In this document: one piece after another, positions 7,383 to 15,014 of the stretch
Layout of the letters: every line of letters begins with the position of its first letter
Numbering within the stretch: position 1 is the stretch's first letter
Origin: Flavobacterium psychrophilum
GTDB taxonomy: Bacteria > Bacteroidota > Bacteroidia > Flavobacteriales > Flavobacteriaceae
NCBI GenBank assembly: GCA_945860385.1
Contig: CAMAQD010000035.1
Location: 1 to 23,617 of the forward strand
Direction: 5' to 3'
DNA length: 23,617 nt
Position numbers and translations under genes: made by a program
The notes under the pieces: generated by a model
Told to the model about the DNA's origin: nothing
The model's input: only the letters and a program-made list of their open reading frames with translations
The model's database searches: none

Positions 7383-7576
7383 TGAATAAAAAGGCAATAA
7401 TAATCACAGGAATTGGAGTCGTTATTGGAGCGATTGCTGGCTATGTTTACTACTTTTATATTGGATGTGCTTCTGGTACATGTGCCATAACATCAAAACC
7501 CTTGAATAGCACTTTATATGGTGCAGTAATGGGCGGATTGCTATTCAATATTTTTATAAAATCACCAAAAAAATAA
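7382..7576 (+). CDS. DUF6132-like mini membrane protein with CX4C motif
   Basis: A 64-residue protein with two hydrophobic helices (about residues 5-27 and 42-58) joined by a short loop holding Cys29 and Cys34 (CASGTC) and then AITSKP. The pattern matches the DUF6132 family as I remember it, common in Bacteroidota beside thioredoxin-fold proteins. Its start codon overlaps the thioredoxin stop, which implies translational coupling. It repeats the CX4C spacing of the mini membrane protein on the other side of the thioredoxin although the two are not similar in sequence. Confidence 0.8.
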   Translation: MNKKAIIITGIGVVIGAIAGYVYYFYIGCASGTCAITSKPLNSTLYGAVMGGLLFNIFIKSPKK

Positions 7577-7607
7577 TACTATTTTAACCAATTTAAATCT
7601 AATTATC

Positions 7608-7811
7608 ATGAAAAAAAACATGGGTTCAACAGACAAAGTGATTCGAATTCTAATTGCCCTTATTATTGGCGTTTTGTATTACACAGGAATCATTAGTGGT
7701 ACAATTGCATTAGTTTTAGGCATATTTGCCGTTATTTTTGTATTAACAAGTCTCATAAGTTTTTGCCCTCTTTATCTTCCATTGGGAATTTCTACTTGTA
7801 AAAAGAAATAA
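7608..7811 (+). CDS. DUF2892 (YgaP-type transmembrane) protein
   Basis: A 67-residue inner-membrane protein with two helices and the family start 'MGSTDKVIRILIAL', ending in FCPLYLPLGISTCKKK (Cys53, Cys64). DUF2892 is the membrane part of the E. coli rhodanese YgaP and often occurs as a separate small gene near sulfur genes. It lies 31 bp after DUF6132 and 3 bp before the DUF202 gene, in the same operon. Confidence 0.88.
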   Translation: MKKNMGSTDKVIRILIALIIGVLYYTGIISGTIALVLGIFAVIFVLTSLISFCPLYLPLGISTCKKK

Positions 7812-7814
7812 TAA

Positions 7815-8117
7815 ATGCCTGAAAAACAAATTAATAAAGATTTAATTCTAAGAGAACGATTGGCTTTGCAAAGAACAATCTTAGCCAATCAATCGACATT
7901 CTTAGCTTTTTTGAGAACTTCGATGTATTTTTTTATTGCAGGATTAAGTTTGGAAAGTTTATTGAAAATTGACAACAGTTTTATGATTGAATGGTTTTTA
8001 TTCATTAGTTCTTTTGTGATTTTTTTAATTGGCATTTTCAATTATTTTAGTCATAAAAAAATGATTTCCGATAACGAAAAACATATCGGAGATTATAAAA
8101 TGGAATACTATGAGTAA
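7815..8117 (+). CDS. DUF202 (YidH-like) membrane protein
   Basis: A 100-residue protein with a hydrophilic N terminus containing LALQRTILANQSTFLAFLRT, the hallmark of DUF202, followed by two membrane segments (about residues 36-52 and 60-80). Function of the family is unknown. It starts 3 bases after DUF2892 and overlaps the methyltransferase by 8 bases. Confidence 0.88.
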   Translation: MPEKQINKDLILRERLALQRTILANQSTFLAFLRTSMYFFIAGLSLESLLKIDNSFMIEWFLFISSFVIFLIGIFNYFSHKKMISDNEKHIGDYKMEYYE

Positions 8118-8703
8118 TAAAAAAGTGCTAGACCAACATTATTGGGAAGCTCAATATAAAACCAATGCAACAGGTTGGGATTTAGGCAAAGTTTCCCCGC
8201 CAATAAAAGAATATATTGATACTTTAGAAGATAAGAATATCAGCATTTTAATTCCGGGTTGTGGTAATTCTCACGAAGCAGAATATCTTTTAAGTAAAGG
8301 TTTTACCAATATTACCCTTATAGATATCGCACCAACATTGGTTTCAAACCTTCAGGAAAAATTCAAGAATTATCCCAATATCAAAATTATCTTGGGTAAT
8401 TTTTTTGAGCATAAAGGCGCGTATGATTTGGTTATTGAGCAGACTTTCTTCTGTGCATTGCCACCCACAATGCGAGAAAAATATGTCTTGGAAATGCACA
8501 AAATTTTAAAACAAAAAGGACTTTTGGTGGGCTTGTTATTCAATAAAACATTTGAATCCGGACCCCCTTTTGGCGGAAGCCAAGCCGAATACGAGCATCT
8601 TTTTAAAGATTATTTTGACTTTAAAATTATGGAGCCTTGCCATAATTCAATTGCTCCAAGAGCCAATACTGAACTTTTTATTAAATTTCAAAAGAAAGAA
8701 TAA
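8110..8703 (+). CDS. TPMT-family SAM-dependent methyltransferase
   Basis: A 197-residue cytosolic class-I methyltransferase. YWEAQYKTNATGWDLGKVSPP at the N terminus is the thiopurine-methyltransferase entry motif; SAM motif I is IPGCGNSHEAEYLLSKG (about residues 48-64) and the acidic motif II is LIDIAP (about 70-75). Family members methylate S, Se or Te in small molecules, including thiols. Tight coupling (8-base overlap) to the sulfur operon suggests thiol or hydrosulfide methylation; the substrate cannot be read from sequence. Confidence 0.9.
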   Translation: MSNKKVLDQHYWEAQYKTNATGWDLGKVSPPIKEYIDTLEDKNISILIPGCGNSHEAEYLLSKGFTNITLIDIAPTLVSNLQEKFKNYPNIKIILGNFFEHKGAYDLVIEQTFFCALPPTMREKYVLEMHKILKQKGLLVGLLFNKTFESGPPFGGSQAEYEHLFKDYFDFKIMEPCHNSIAPRANTELFIKFQKKE

Positions 8704-8704
8704 T

Positions 8705-8760
8705 TGAAACACTCATGACAATAGTCCTTGACGCACAGGGATATGATTATGGGTGTTTCA
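8705..8760. repeat. 12-bp hairpin between the two methyltransferase genes
   Basis: TGAAACACTCAT (8705-8716) pairs with ATGGGTGTTTCA (8749-8760), with one G-T pair; the 32-base loop holds a weaker inner stem (TCCTT/AGGGA). It starts 2 bases after the stop codon. No T-run follows, so it may be an mRNA-processing or partial-termination structure rather than a classic terminator. Confidence 0.6.
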
Positions 8761-8792
8761 TCTGACCTTTAAAAAATAATTAAAATAAACAG

Positions 8793-9248
8793 ATGAAAAA
8801 GAATTACAAAGATTACTGGTTTGTTGCCATTCAATTTGTCTTATTTTTTTGTTTTATTTTCGAGTTGGATTGGTCAATGAAATTGGGTTTAACAATTCAA
8901 AAAATTGGATTTGTCGTGGCTGTTTTCGGTGGAATAATTATCACTTTGGCTTTGCTGCAACTCAATAAAAATCTTTCCCCTTTTCCGACACCAAAAAATA
9001 ATGCCACATTGTTGGAAAGTGGTTTGTATAAATACTCCCGACACCCCATTTATACTGGAATTATACTTTTAGTAATTGGTTTTAGCGTTTACCATAACTC
9101 GGGGTATAAATTGCTGATTTCTCTACTATTGGTCATTTTATTTTATTTAAAATCCGTTTATGAAGAGGAGCGTTTAGAACAAACATTTCCCGATTATAAA
9201 AATTATAAAACCAGGACCGGAAGGTTCTTTCCTTTGTTTTTATTTTAA
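8793..9248 (+). CDS. Isoprenylcysteine/phospholipid-type membrane methyltransferase
   Basis: A 151-residue membrane protein with four or five hydrophobic segments and the family's C-terminal features: KYSRHPIYTGIIL (about residues 76-88) and EEERLEQTFPDYKNYKTRTGRFFP near the end, the SAM-binding region of the ICMT/PEMT family. Bacterial members methylate lipids or small thiols; MddA, a methanethiol methyltransferase, is a longer relative. It follows the TPMT-like gene after an 89-bp gap with a hairpin, and precedes a separately promoted SQR-like gene. Confidence 0.85.
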   Translation: MKKNYKDYWFVAIQFVLFFCFIFELDWSMKLGLTIQKIGFVVAVFGGIIITLALLQLNKNLSPFPTPKNNATLLESGLYKYSRHPIYTGIILLVIGFSVYHNSGYKLLISLLLVILFYLKSVYEEERLEQTFPDYKNYKTRTGRFFPLFLF

Positions 9249-9301
9249 ATTTTCAAGTTTCTTTAAAACTAAAAATTTATCACAACCTAAATTGGCTTTG
9301 T

Positions 9302-9345
9302 GTAACTTATGTTACTAAATGCTATAAATCAATGACTTATATTTG
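9302..9345 (+). promoter_or_regulatory. Crp-type operator and promoter of the SQR-like gene
   Basis: The perfect palindrome GTAAC-TTAT-GTTAC spans 9302-9315. The -7 element TATATTTG (9338-9345, exact TAnnTTTG) begins 29.5 bp after the operator centre, identical to the spacing at 4526-4569. The start codon is at 9365. Confidence 0.8.
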
Positions 9346-9364
9346 GTAAAACAAATAATTCATT

Positions 9365-10825
9365 ATGTCAAAAGTAGTTGTATTAGGAGCTGGAATTGCT
9401 GGTCACACTGCAGCGGCTCATTTAAGACGAAAGCTTTCCAAAGAGCATCAAGTCGTAGTGGTTTCCCCCAATAGAAATTACCAGTGGGTTCCTTCGAACA
9501 TTTGGGTTGGAATTGGTAGAATGAAAGCAGAAGAAATATATTTTCCGCTGGAACCCTTGTATAAAAAGAAAGGAATTGGATACATTCAGGCCAAAGTTGT
9601 TTCTTTTCATCCAGAAGGCGACGCATTGGAGGAAAAACCTTTTGTGTCAGTTGAATATCTCTACGGAGAAAAAGCTGGAACACAAGAAAAAGTGACTTAT
9701 GATTATCTTATCAATGCCACAGGACCAAAACTCGCTTTTGATTTGACCGAAGGATTAATTCCCGGCACCAACAAAGCTTTTTCGGTTTGTACCTATGATC
9801 ACGCAGAACACGCTTGGCAAGGCTTGAAAGAACTGATTGAAAAATTAAAAACTTCAAATGAAAAAGCAAAAATTCTCATTGGTACAGGACATCCAAAAGC
9901 GACTTGTCAAGGAGCCGCTTTTGAATACATTTTAAATGTCGAACAAGAATTGAACCGAAATAAAGTACGAGACAAAGTCGAAATTACTTGGATTTCAAAT
10001 GAATACAAATTAGGCGATTTTGGAATGGACGGGATGTTGATGAGCGTTGGAGGAAAACCAATGCACTCTTATGAATTAGTAGAAATGGTTTTTGCCGACA
10101 GAGGTATCAAATGGATTCTGGGAGCCGGAGTTTCAAAAGTAGAAAATGGAAAAGCACACTACGAAAATCTGGAAGGAGAATATAAAACCGAAGAATTTGA
10201 TTTCGCAATGCTAATTCCTTCCTTTTCAGGTCACGGTTTCAAAGCATTTGACAAAAATGAAATGGATATTACCGATAAATTATTCAAAGGTTTTATGATT
10301 GTCGATGCGGATTATACGCCAAGACCTTATGAAGAATGGACGGTTCAGGATTGGCCGGAAACCTATCAAAATCCAAGTTATCCCAATATTTTTGCTCCAG
10401 GAATTGCTTTTGCTCCGCCGCACACCATCTCGAAACCAAGAAAAAGTAAAAACGGCACAGATATTTTTCCATCACCGCCAAGAACTGGAATGCCTTCAGG
10501 AATTACAGCAATAGTAGTTGCCGACAATATTATCGACAGCATAAAATCCGGAAAACTATCCTTACATCACAAAGGCTCAATGGGAAATATGGGAGCTGCT
10601 TGTATCGCCTCCTCAGGATTTGGAATCCTAAAAGGAAGGGGCATCAGCATAACTACCTATCCTATTGTTCCCGATTATAAAAAATATGCAAAGTCGGGTG
10701 GGAGAGACTTGAATAAAACCTTCGGAGCACTCGGTTTGGCGGGACATTGGGTGAAATTAGCCTTGCATTATGCTTTTCTTTACAAAGCTAAAATGAAACC
10801 CTTTTGGTGGTTAATTCCTGAATAA
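9365..10825 (+). CDS. Sulfide:quinone oxidoreductase-like flavoprotein
   Basis: A 486-residue FAD-dependent oxidoreductase. VVVLGAGIAGHTAAAHL at the N terminus is the FAD-binding Rossmann motif. Candidate catalytic cysteines are Cys142, Cys181 (GHPKATCQGAAFEY, the context of one redox cysteine in SQRs) and Cys413 (MGAACIAS). The last ~40 residues are hydrophobic/amphipathic with HYAFLYKAKMKPFWWL, fitting membrane attachment. SQRs oxidise sulfide to sulfane sulfur and reduce quinone, which would feed the persulfide dioxygenase operon upstream. Control by the same operator supports this; a related NAD(P)H or flavocytochrome-like activity cannot be excluded. Confidence 0.85.
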   Translation: MSKVVVLGAGIAGHTAAAHLRRKLSKEHQVVVVSPNRNYQWVPSNIWVGIGRMKAEEIYFPLEPLYKKKGIGYIQAKVVSFHPEGDALEEKPFVSVEYLYGEKAGTQEKVTYDYLINATGPKLAFDLTEGLIPGTNKAFSVCTYDHAEHAWQGLKELIEKLKTSNEKAKILIGTGHPKATCQGAAFEYILNVEQELNRNKVRDKVEITWISNEYKLGDFGMDGMLMSVGGKPMHSYELVEMVFADRGIKWILGAGVSKVENGKAHYENLEGEYKTEEFDFAMLIPSFSGHGFKAFDKNEMDITDKLFKGFMIVDADYTPRPYEEWTVQDWPETYQNPSYPNIFAPGIAFAPPHTISKPRKSKNGTDIFPSPPRTGMPSGITAIVVADNIIDSIKSGKLSLHHKGSMGNMGAACIASSGFGILKGRGISITTYPIVPDYKKYAKSGGRDLNKTFGALGLAGHWVKLALHYAFLYKAKMKPFWWLIPE

Positions 10826-10840
10826 TGTTGACAATATATT

Positions 10841-10864
10841 ACCTCGGGGCATAGCCCCTGAGGT
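10841..10864. terminator. GC-rich hairpin after the SQR-like gene
   Basis: ACCTCGGGGC (10841-10850), loop ATA, GCCCCTGAGGT (10854-10864): ten pairs with one bulged T. There is no clear T-run, so it may be a terminator, an mRNA stabiliser or a repeated palindrome. Confidence 0.5.
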
Positions 10865-10879
10865 ATAAGCAAAATTTCA

Positions 10880-10931
10880 GCCACAGATTCACAGATTTTC
10901 AAGAATCTTTTTTAATCTGTGAATCTGTGGC
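10880..10931. repeat. Perfect 18-bp inverted repeat
   Basis: GCCACAGATTCACAGATT at 10880-10897 is the exact reverse complement of 10914-10931, with a 16-base loop. Each arm itself contains the direct repeat CACAGATT twice. Palindromes built from CACAGATT are familiar from Flavobacterium intergenic regions. It lies between the SQR-like gene and a 46-codon gene. Confidence 0.85.
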
Positions 10932-11010
10932 AAAGTAACCGAAGCAGAGTTTCGAGGAATTAAACCTCTAGAGATTAAATCGTAAATAATTACATCAAAA
11001 AAATCATACT

Positions 11011-11151
11011 ATGCCTAAAAAAATCACACGTTTTCAAAAATTCGTAATGCACAATCCATTCATCCAGTTTTTTATGTTTTTGTATTTGAACGTAAAAATA
11101 TTGAGTATTGTAGCCTTCAAACACGGCGGAACAAGAGAAGTAAATTATTAG
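11011..11151 (+). CDS. 46-residue basic amphipathic protein downstream of SQR
   Basis: An ATG-to-TAG frame encoding MPKKITRFQKFVMHNPFIQF followed by a hydrophobic stretch (FMFLYLNVKILSIVAF) and a GGTREVNY end. Lysine-rich start, one short hydrophobic helix and ordinary codon use look like a real small gene, and I recall similar 'KFQKFVM.NPF' mini-proteins in Flavobacteria. It could be a membrane-associated partner of the SQR-like enzyme; no function is known. Confidence 0.6.
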   Translation: MPKKITRFQKFVMHNPFIQFFMFLYLNVKILSIVAFKHGGTREVNY

Positions 11152-11163
11152 AAATTTTTTATT

Positions 11164-11193
11164 AAAAGTATTTCTTGCTGGAATACTTTTTTT
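11164..11193 (+). terminator. Rho-independent terminator before the TetR operon
   Basis: AAAAGTATT (11164-11172) pairs perfectly with AATACTTTT (11182-11190) around a 9-base loop and runs into further T residues. It ends transcription from the SQR-like gene and the 46-residue protein. Confidence 0.75.
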
Positions 11194-11204
11194 ATTTATC
11201 TTTG

Positions 11205-11220
11205 TTAACCAAATGGTTAA
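11205..11220. promoter_or_regulatory. Palindrome TTAACC-N4-GGTTAA, candidate TetR operator
   Basis: TTAACC at 11205-11210 and GGTTAA at 11215-11220 form a perfect inverted repeat, with a third half-like AGTTAA at 11229-11234. TTTG at 11201-11204 followed 20 bp later by TATAGTTA (11225-11232) could be the -33/-7 pair, so the palindrome sits inside the promoter. The TetR gene begins 20 bp downstream, which suggests autoregulation of the efflux operon. Confidence 0.6.
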
Positions 11221-11239
11221 ACCGTATAGTTAATATAAA

Positions 11240-11833
11240 ATGACAACCGAAGAAAAAATATTCAATGCTGCCCGAATTGTTTTCCAAAAGAAAGGATTTG
11301 CAGGAGCCAGAATGCAGGAAATAGCAGATGAAGCAGGCATAAACAAAGCGATGTTGCATTATTGTTTCAAGAACAAAGAGTTGCTATTTCAAGCCGTTTT
11401 TATGAATGCGTTTAGTCTATTGGCACCGCAAATCAACGAGATTTTTAAATCCAATGACAGCGTTTTTGATAAAATAAGGAAGTTTACGTACAGCTACATT
11501 TCATTTGTAATTCAAAATCCCTATTTGCCCCAATTTGTAATCCAGGAAATGAACAACAATCCGGAGTTCGTAATGTCGTTTTTAAAGAATGAAAACAGGC
11601 CCAATCCAACATTATTAATTGCTCAGATTGAAAAAGAAATCAACGAAGGAATCATTATACCCACAGATCCGAAACATCTTTTAATGAATATGATTTCGAT
11701 GACTGTTTTCCCTTTTGCCGCACAAATGATGATCAAAGGAATGTTGCAAATTTCAGATGCAGAGTTTAATGCAATGATGGAAGAACGAAAAACCAGCATT
11801 GCTGAACAAATTATTAATTCTATAAAAAGATGA
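11240..11833 (+). CDS. TetR/AcrR-family regulator of the efflux operon
   Basis: A 197-residue repressor-type protein. The N-terminal helix-turn-helix reads [31 protein letters not shown] (about residues 20-50), the TetR/AcrR pattern; the remaining helices form the ligand-binding and dimer domain. Its stop overlaps the TolC-like start (ATGA), so it heads the efflux operon. A palindrome lies immediately upstream. The inducer is unknown, but the operon type suggests a hydrophobic or cationic drug-like compound. Confidence 0.93.
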   Translation: MTTEEKIFNAARIVFQKKGFAGARMQEIADEAGINKAMLHYCFKNKELLFQAVFMNAFSLLAPQINEIFKSNDSVFDKIRKFTYSYISFVIQNPYLPQFVIQEMNNNPEFVMSFLKNENRPNPTLLIAQIEKEINEGIIIPTDPKHLLMNMISMTVFPFAAQMMIKGMLQISDAEFNAMMEERKTSIAEQIINSIKR

Positions 11834-13074
11834 GACGAATACTAATTACATCCTTTTTATTGGCAACATTTTATTCCAATGCGCAGCAATCATTGACCTT
11901 GGAAGATTGTTATGCTTTGGCCAATAAAAATTATCCGATAGCCAAACAAATTGGATTATTGCAACAAAAATCCGATCACGAAGTGGATGCTTTGCAAACG
12001 GGTAAACTTCCCAAAATAGATTTGGTTGCCCAAGGAAGCTACCAAAATCAAGTGACCACGATTCCAAATCCAGTTCTCGAGCCGTTAAACAAAGATCAAT
12101 ATCGAGCCAATTTTGATGTCAACCAACTCGTTTATAACGGAGGATTGATTAATGCCAACACCAAGCTGAAAGAGGCGCAGACTAAAACCCAACAGCAACA
12201 AGTCGAAGTCAATTTACACCAAATCAAAATACGAATTAACCAGTTGTATTTCTCTATTTTACTCTTGCAAGAGCGAAAAGAAATTCTGATTTCCAAACAA
12301 GATCAACTGGTTTCCAAAATAAAAGAAGTAAACACCGGAATCAAATTTGGTGCCATTCTTCCTGCTTCTGAAAAAGTATTGGAAGCAGAGAATTTGAAAA
12401 TTAAACAGCAACTTTCGGAAATTCAATTCGATAAAAAACGCTTGTTCGAAAATCTTTCGTCCTTGACTTTTACAACAGTTTCTGAAACTGTCATTTTGCA
12501 AAAACCAATTATAATTGCTGAAGAAACAGCTGTAAATAATCGTCCGGAATTAAAATATTTTGAATTGCAAAACCAACAAATTGAAGCCTCGAAGAACGTT
12601 GTTTCCAAAAATAATTTGCCAAAAGTAAACGCCTTTGGAATTGCTGGTTACGGAAATCCGGGATTGAATATGGTCGATAATTCGTTTCAACCCATTTTGA
12701 TGGTGGGATTAAGAGCCAATTGGAATGTTTTTGACTGGAACAAATCTAAAGCCGAAAAAGACGCATTGACGGTTTCTTCGCAAATTGTCGCCACCGAAAA
12801 AGAAACCTTTTTGCTCAACAATTCCTTACAGTTACAGGAAATGGACAACGAAATAAACAAATCCGAGGAAATCATTAAAACCGATACAGAAATTATTGGT
12901 TTAAGGGAATATGTCGAAAAATCGGCCAATTCGCAATTGAAAAATGGTGTGATAACCACTTCCGAATATTTGGTGGAATTCACGAATTTGTATGAAGCCA
13001 AAACCAATCAAAAGTTGCACGAAATTCAATTGGCTTTGGCGAAAGCGAATTATCAAGTCAGTAAAGGTTACTAA
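11830..13074 (+). CDS. TolC-family outer-membrane efflux protein
   Basis: A 414-residue exported protein. The signal peptide is [18 protein letters not shown] with cleavage before [29 protein letters not shown] is the standard start of a TolC-family repeat, and two long coiled-coil halves follow (about residues 90-190 and 300-410). It forms the outer-membrane duct for the HlyD-like and ABC proteins downstream. A 15-base segment of its 3' end is repeated just after the stop codon (see 13044-13110). Confidence 0.92.
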   Translation: MRRILITSFLLATFYSNAQQSLTLEDCYALANKNYPIAKQIGLLQQKSDHEVDALQTGKLPKIDLVAQGSYQNQVTTIPNPVLEPLNKDQYRANFDVNQLVYNGGLINANTKLKEAQTKTQQQQVEVNLHQIKIRINQLYFSILLLQERKEILISKQDQLVSKIKEVNTGIKFGAILPASEKVLEAENLKIKQQLSEIQFDKKRLFENLSSLTFTTVSETVILQKPIIIAEETAVNNRPELKYFELQNQQIEASKNVVSKNNLPKVNAFGIAGYGNPGLNMVDNSFQPILMVGLRANWNVFDWNKSKAEKDALTVSSQIVATEKETFLLNNSLQLQEMDNEINKSEEIIKTDTEIIGLREYVEKSANSQLKNGVITTSEYLVEFTNLYEAKTNQKLHEIQLALAKANYQVSKGY

Positions 13075-13110
13075 CTTGAAAATTCCTTCATTTGAAGCGA
13101 ATTATCAAGT
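13044..13110. repeat. Duplicated 3' end of the TolC-like gene
   Basis: AGCGAATTATCAAGT occurs at 13044-13058 inside the last codons of the gene and again at 13096-13110 after its stop. The second copy continues as GTAACAGGAAATTAA, which in its own frame reads ANYQVVTGN-stop, a plausible alternative C terminus for this family. It lies in a different frame from the intact gene. Confidence 0.55.
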
Positions 13111-13164
13111 AGTAACAGGAAATTAATAATAAACAATCTTTGACAAAGGTTTAAAAATGAAAAT

Positions 13165-14040
13165 ATGAAAAAAATAATCCCAATCTTAATGCTTGCAAGC
13201 CTAATTTCCTGCAACAAAAACAACGAAAAAGCCGATGGATATGGAAATTTTGAAGCAACTGAAGTTACTATTTCGGCAGAAGCTAACGGAAAAATCGAAT
13301 ATTTAAATCTCGAAGAAGGTGATATGTTGGAACCAAAAATTCAAATGGGTTTGATAGATACGACTCAATTGTATTTCAACAAACAGCAATTGATTGCTTC
13401 AAAAAGTACCGTTTATTCCAAATCGACTAATGTTTTGTCGCAAATAAAAGTCTTGCAAGAACAACTCAAAACGGCACAAATCGAGAAAAAAAGAATCCAA
13501 AATATGTTTGCCGAAAATGCCGCCACCAAACGTCAAGTAGATGAAATTGACGGAAAAGTGAGCGTGATTCAGGAGCAAATAAAAAGTGTTCAAACGCAAA
13601 ATGCTCCCATCGTAAACGAAGTCAAATCAATTGATGTACAGATCGAAAAAATCAACGACCAAATCCAGAAAAGCAAAATCATCAACCCCATAAAAGGAAC
13701 GGTTTTATCCAAATATGCTGAACCAAATGAAGTAACTGCTTTTGGAAAACCCATTTATAAAATCGCCGATATTTCTGAAATGACCTTGCGGGTTTATGTC
13801 AGCGAAACCCAATTGTCAAGCATCAAAGTGGGGCAAAAAGTAAGCGTAAAAATTGATTCTGAAAAGGAAATGAAATCCTATCCGGGAACAATTACTTGGA
13901 TTTCTTCATCGGCTGAATTTACTCCGAAAGTTGTTCAAACCAAGGAAGAAAGAGTGAATTTGGTTTATGCTGTAAAGGTAAAAGTAAAAAACGACGGAAC
14001 TTTAAAAATAGGAATGCCTGCCGAAATGTGGATTAAATAA
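13165..14040 (+). CDS. HlyD-family periplasmic adaptor lipoprotein
   Basis: A 291-residue membrane-fusion protein. MKKIIPILMLASLISC is a lipoprotein signal with the acylated cysteine at residue 16. A biotinyl-lipoyl-like part (EATEVTISAEANGKIEYLNLEEGD, about residues 29-52), a long coiled coil (about 70-165, with QLKTAQIEKKRI and IQEQIKSVQ) and a beta-barrel (about 180-291) follow in order. It links the ABC-2 transporter to the TolC-like duct, as YbhG does in E. coli. Confidence 0.92.
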   Translation: MKKIIPILMLASLISCNKNNEKADGYGNFEATEVTISAEANGKIEYLNLEEGDMLEPKIQMGLIDTTQLYFNKQQLIASKSTVYSKSTNVLSQIKVLQEQLKTAQIEKKRIQNMFAENAATKRQVDEIDGKVSVIQEQIKSVQTQNAPIVNEVKSIDVQIEKINDQIQKSKIINPIKGTVLSKYAEPNEVTAFGKPIYKIADISEMTLRVYVSETQLSSIKVGQKVSVKIDSEKEMKSYPGTITWISSSAEFTPKVVQTKEERVNLVYAVKVKVKNDGTLKIGMPAEMWIK

Positions 14041-14047
14041 TTATTTG

Positions 14048-14944
14048 ATGAGCATAATTGTCCAAAATATCTCAAAATCCTACAACAAAACCAAAGCTGT
14101 TGAAGCCATTTCTTTTGAAGTAAAAGAAGGAGAATTATTTGGATTGATTGGACCTGACGGAGCAGGAAAGACTACTATTTTCAGGATATTGACTACGCTT
14201 TTACTCGCCAATGAAGGCTCGGCAACGGTGGCCGGTTATGATGTTGTAAAAGGATATAAAGACATTCGGAATTCTGTGGGGTATATGCCGGGGAAATTCT
14301 CTTTGTATCAAGATTTATCCGTAGAGGAAAACCTAACTTTTTTCGCCACTATTTTTGGAACAACGATTGAAGAAAACTATGATTTAATCAAAGATATCTA
14401 CATTCAGATTGAACCTTTTAAAACGAGAAGGGCAGGAGCACTTTCGGGTGGAATGAAACAAAAATTGGCATTGTGTTGTGCCTTGATTCACAAACCTAAA
14501 GTTTTGTTTCTTGACGAACCCACCACTGGAGTTGACCCCGTTTCCCGGAAAGAGTTTTGGGAAATGCTCAAGCGATTGCAACAAAAGGGTATTACAATTC
14601 TAGTTTCTACCCCTTATATGGATGAGGCTGCGCTCTGTGACCGGATTGCTTTAATCCAAAATGGAAGTATTTTGAAAATCGATACGCCCGAAAATATCAT
14701 CAAGAAATACGATAAAACTATTTACGATGTACAGGCAAAAAATATGCATCAATTGATTCTGGATTTGAAGAGTTTTCCAAGTCAGTACAGTGTTTATGCC
14801 TTTGGCGATTACATTCATTATATTGATAAGAATGGACATTTTAATCCAATAAATTTACAAGAATATCTAGAAAAGAATACCCATTCTGAAATTGAAATTC
14901 GTGTTTCAAAGCCAACAATTGAGGACGTTTTTATGGACTTATAA
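14048..14944 (+). CDS. ABC transporter ATP-binding protein (ABC-2 type), first
   Basis: A 298-residue ATPase. Walker A GPDGAGKTT (residues 35-43; Asp in place of the usual Asn), signature LSGGMKQ (132-138) and Walker B with LDEPTTGVDP (155-164). A TTG in frame three bases earlier would add one residue; the ATG at 14048 is the better start. Lies 7 bp after the HlyD-like gene. With the second ATPase it probably forms the heterodimeric motor for the two permeases, as in YbhF-type transporters where both ATPase halves are fused. Confidence 0.92.
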   Translation: MSIIVQNISKSYNKTKAVEAISFEVKEGELFGLIGPDGAGKTTIFRILTTLLLANEGSATVAGYDVVKGYKDIRNSVGYMPGKFSLYQDLSVEENLTFFATIFGTTIEENYDLIKDIYIQIEPFKTRRAGALSGGMKQKLALCCALIHKPKVLFLDEPTTGVDPVSRKEFWEMLKRLQQKGITILVSTPYMDEAALCDRIALIQNGSILKIDTPENIIKKYDKTIYDVQAKNMHQLILDLKSFPSQYSVYAFGDYIHYIDKNGHFNPINLQEYLEKNTHSEIEIRVSKPTIEDVFMDL

Positions 14945-15014
14945 TTAATTACGAATTACAAATTGAAAAAAGTGAGTTTGAAAACGAGATTGCTTCAGGC
15001 CCCACAATGACAAT

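Noticed and set aside
9363..9683. 106-codon minus-strand frame over the SQR-like gene start
   Set aside because: Overlaps the FAD motif of a clearly coding gene on the other strand; no recognisable protein features.
10935..10942. Single GTAAC half-site after the SQR-like gene
   Set aside because: No second half at the right distance; not counted as a fourth operator.
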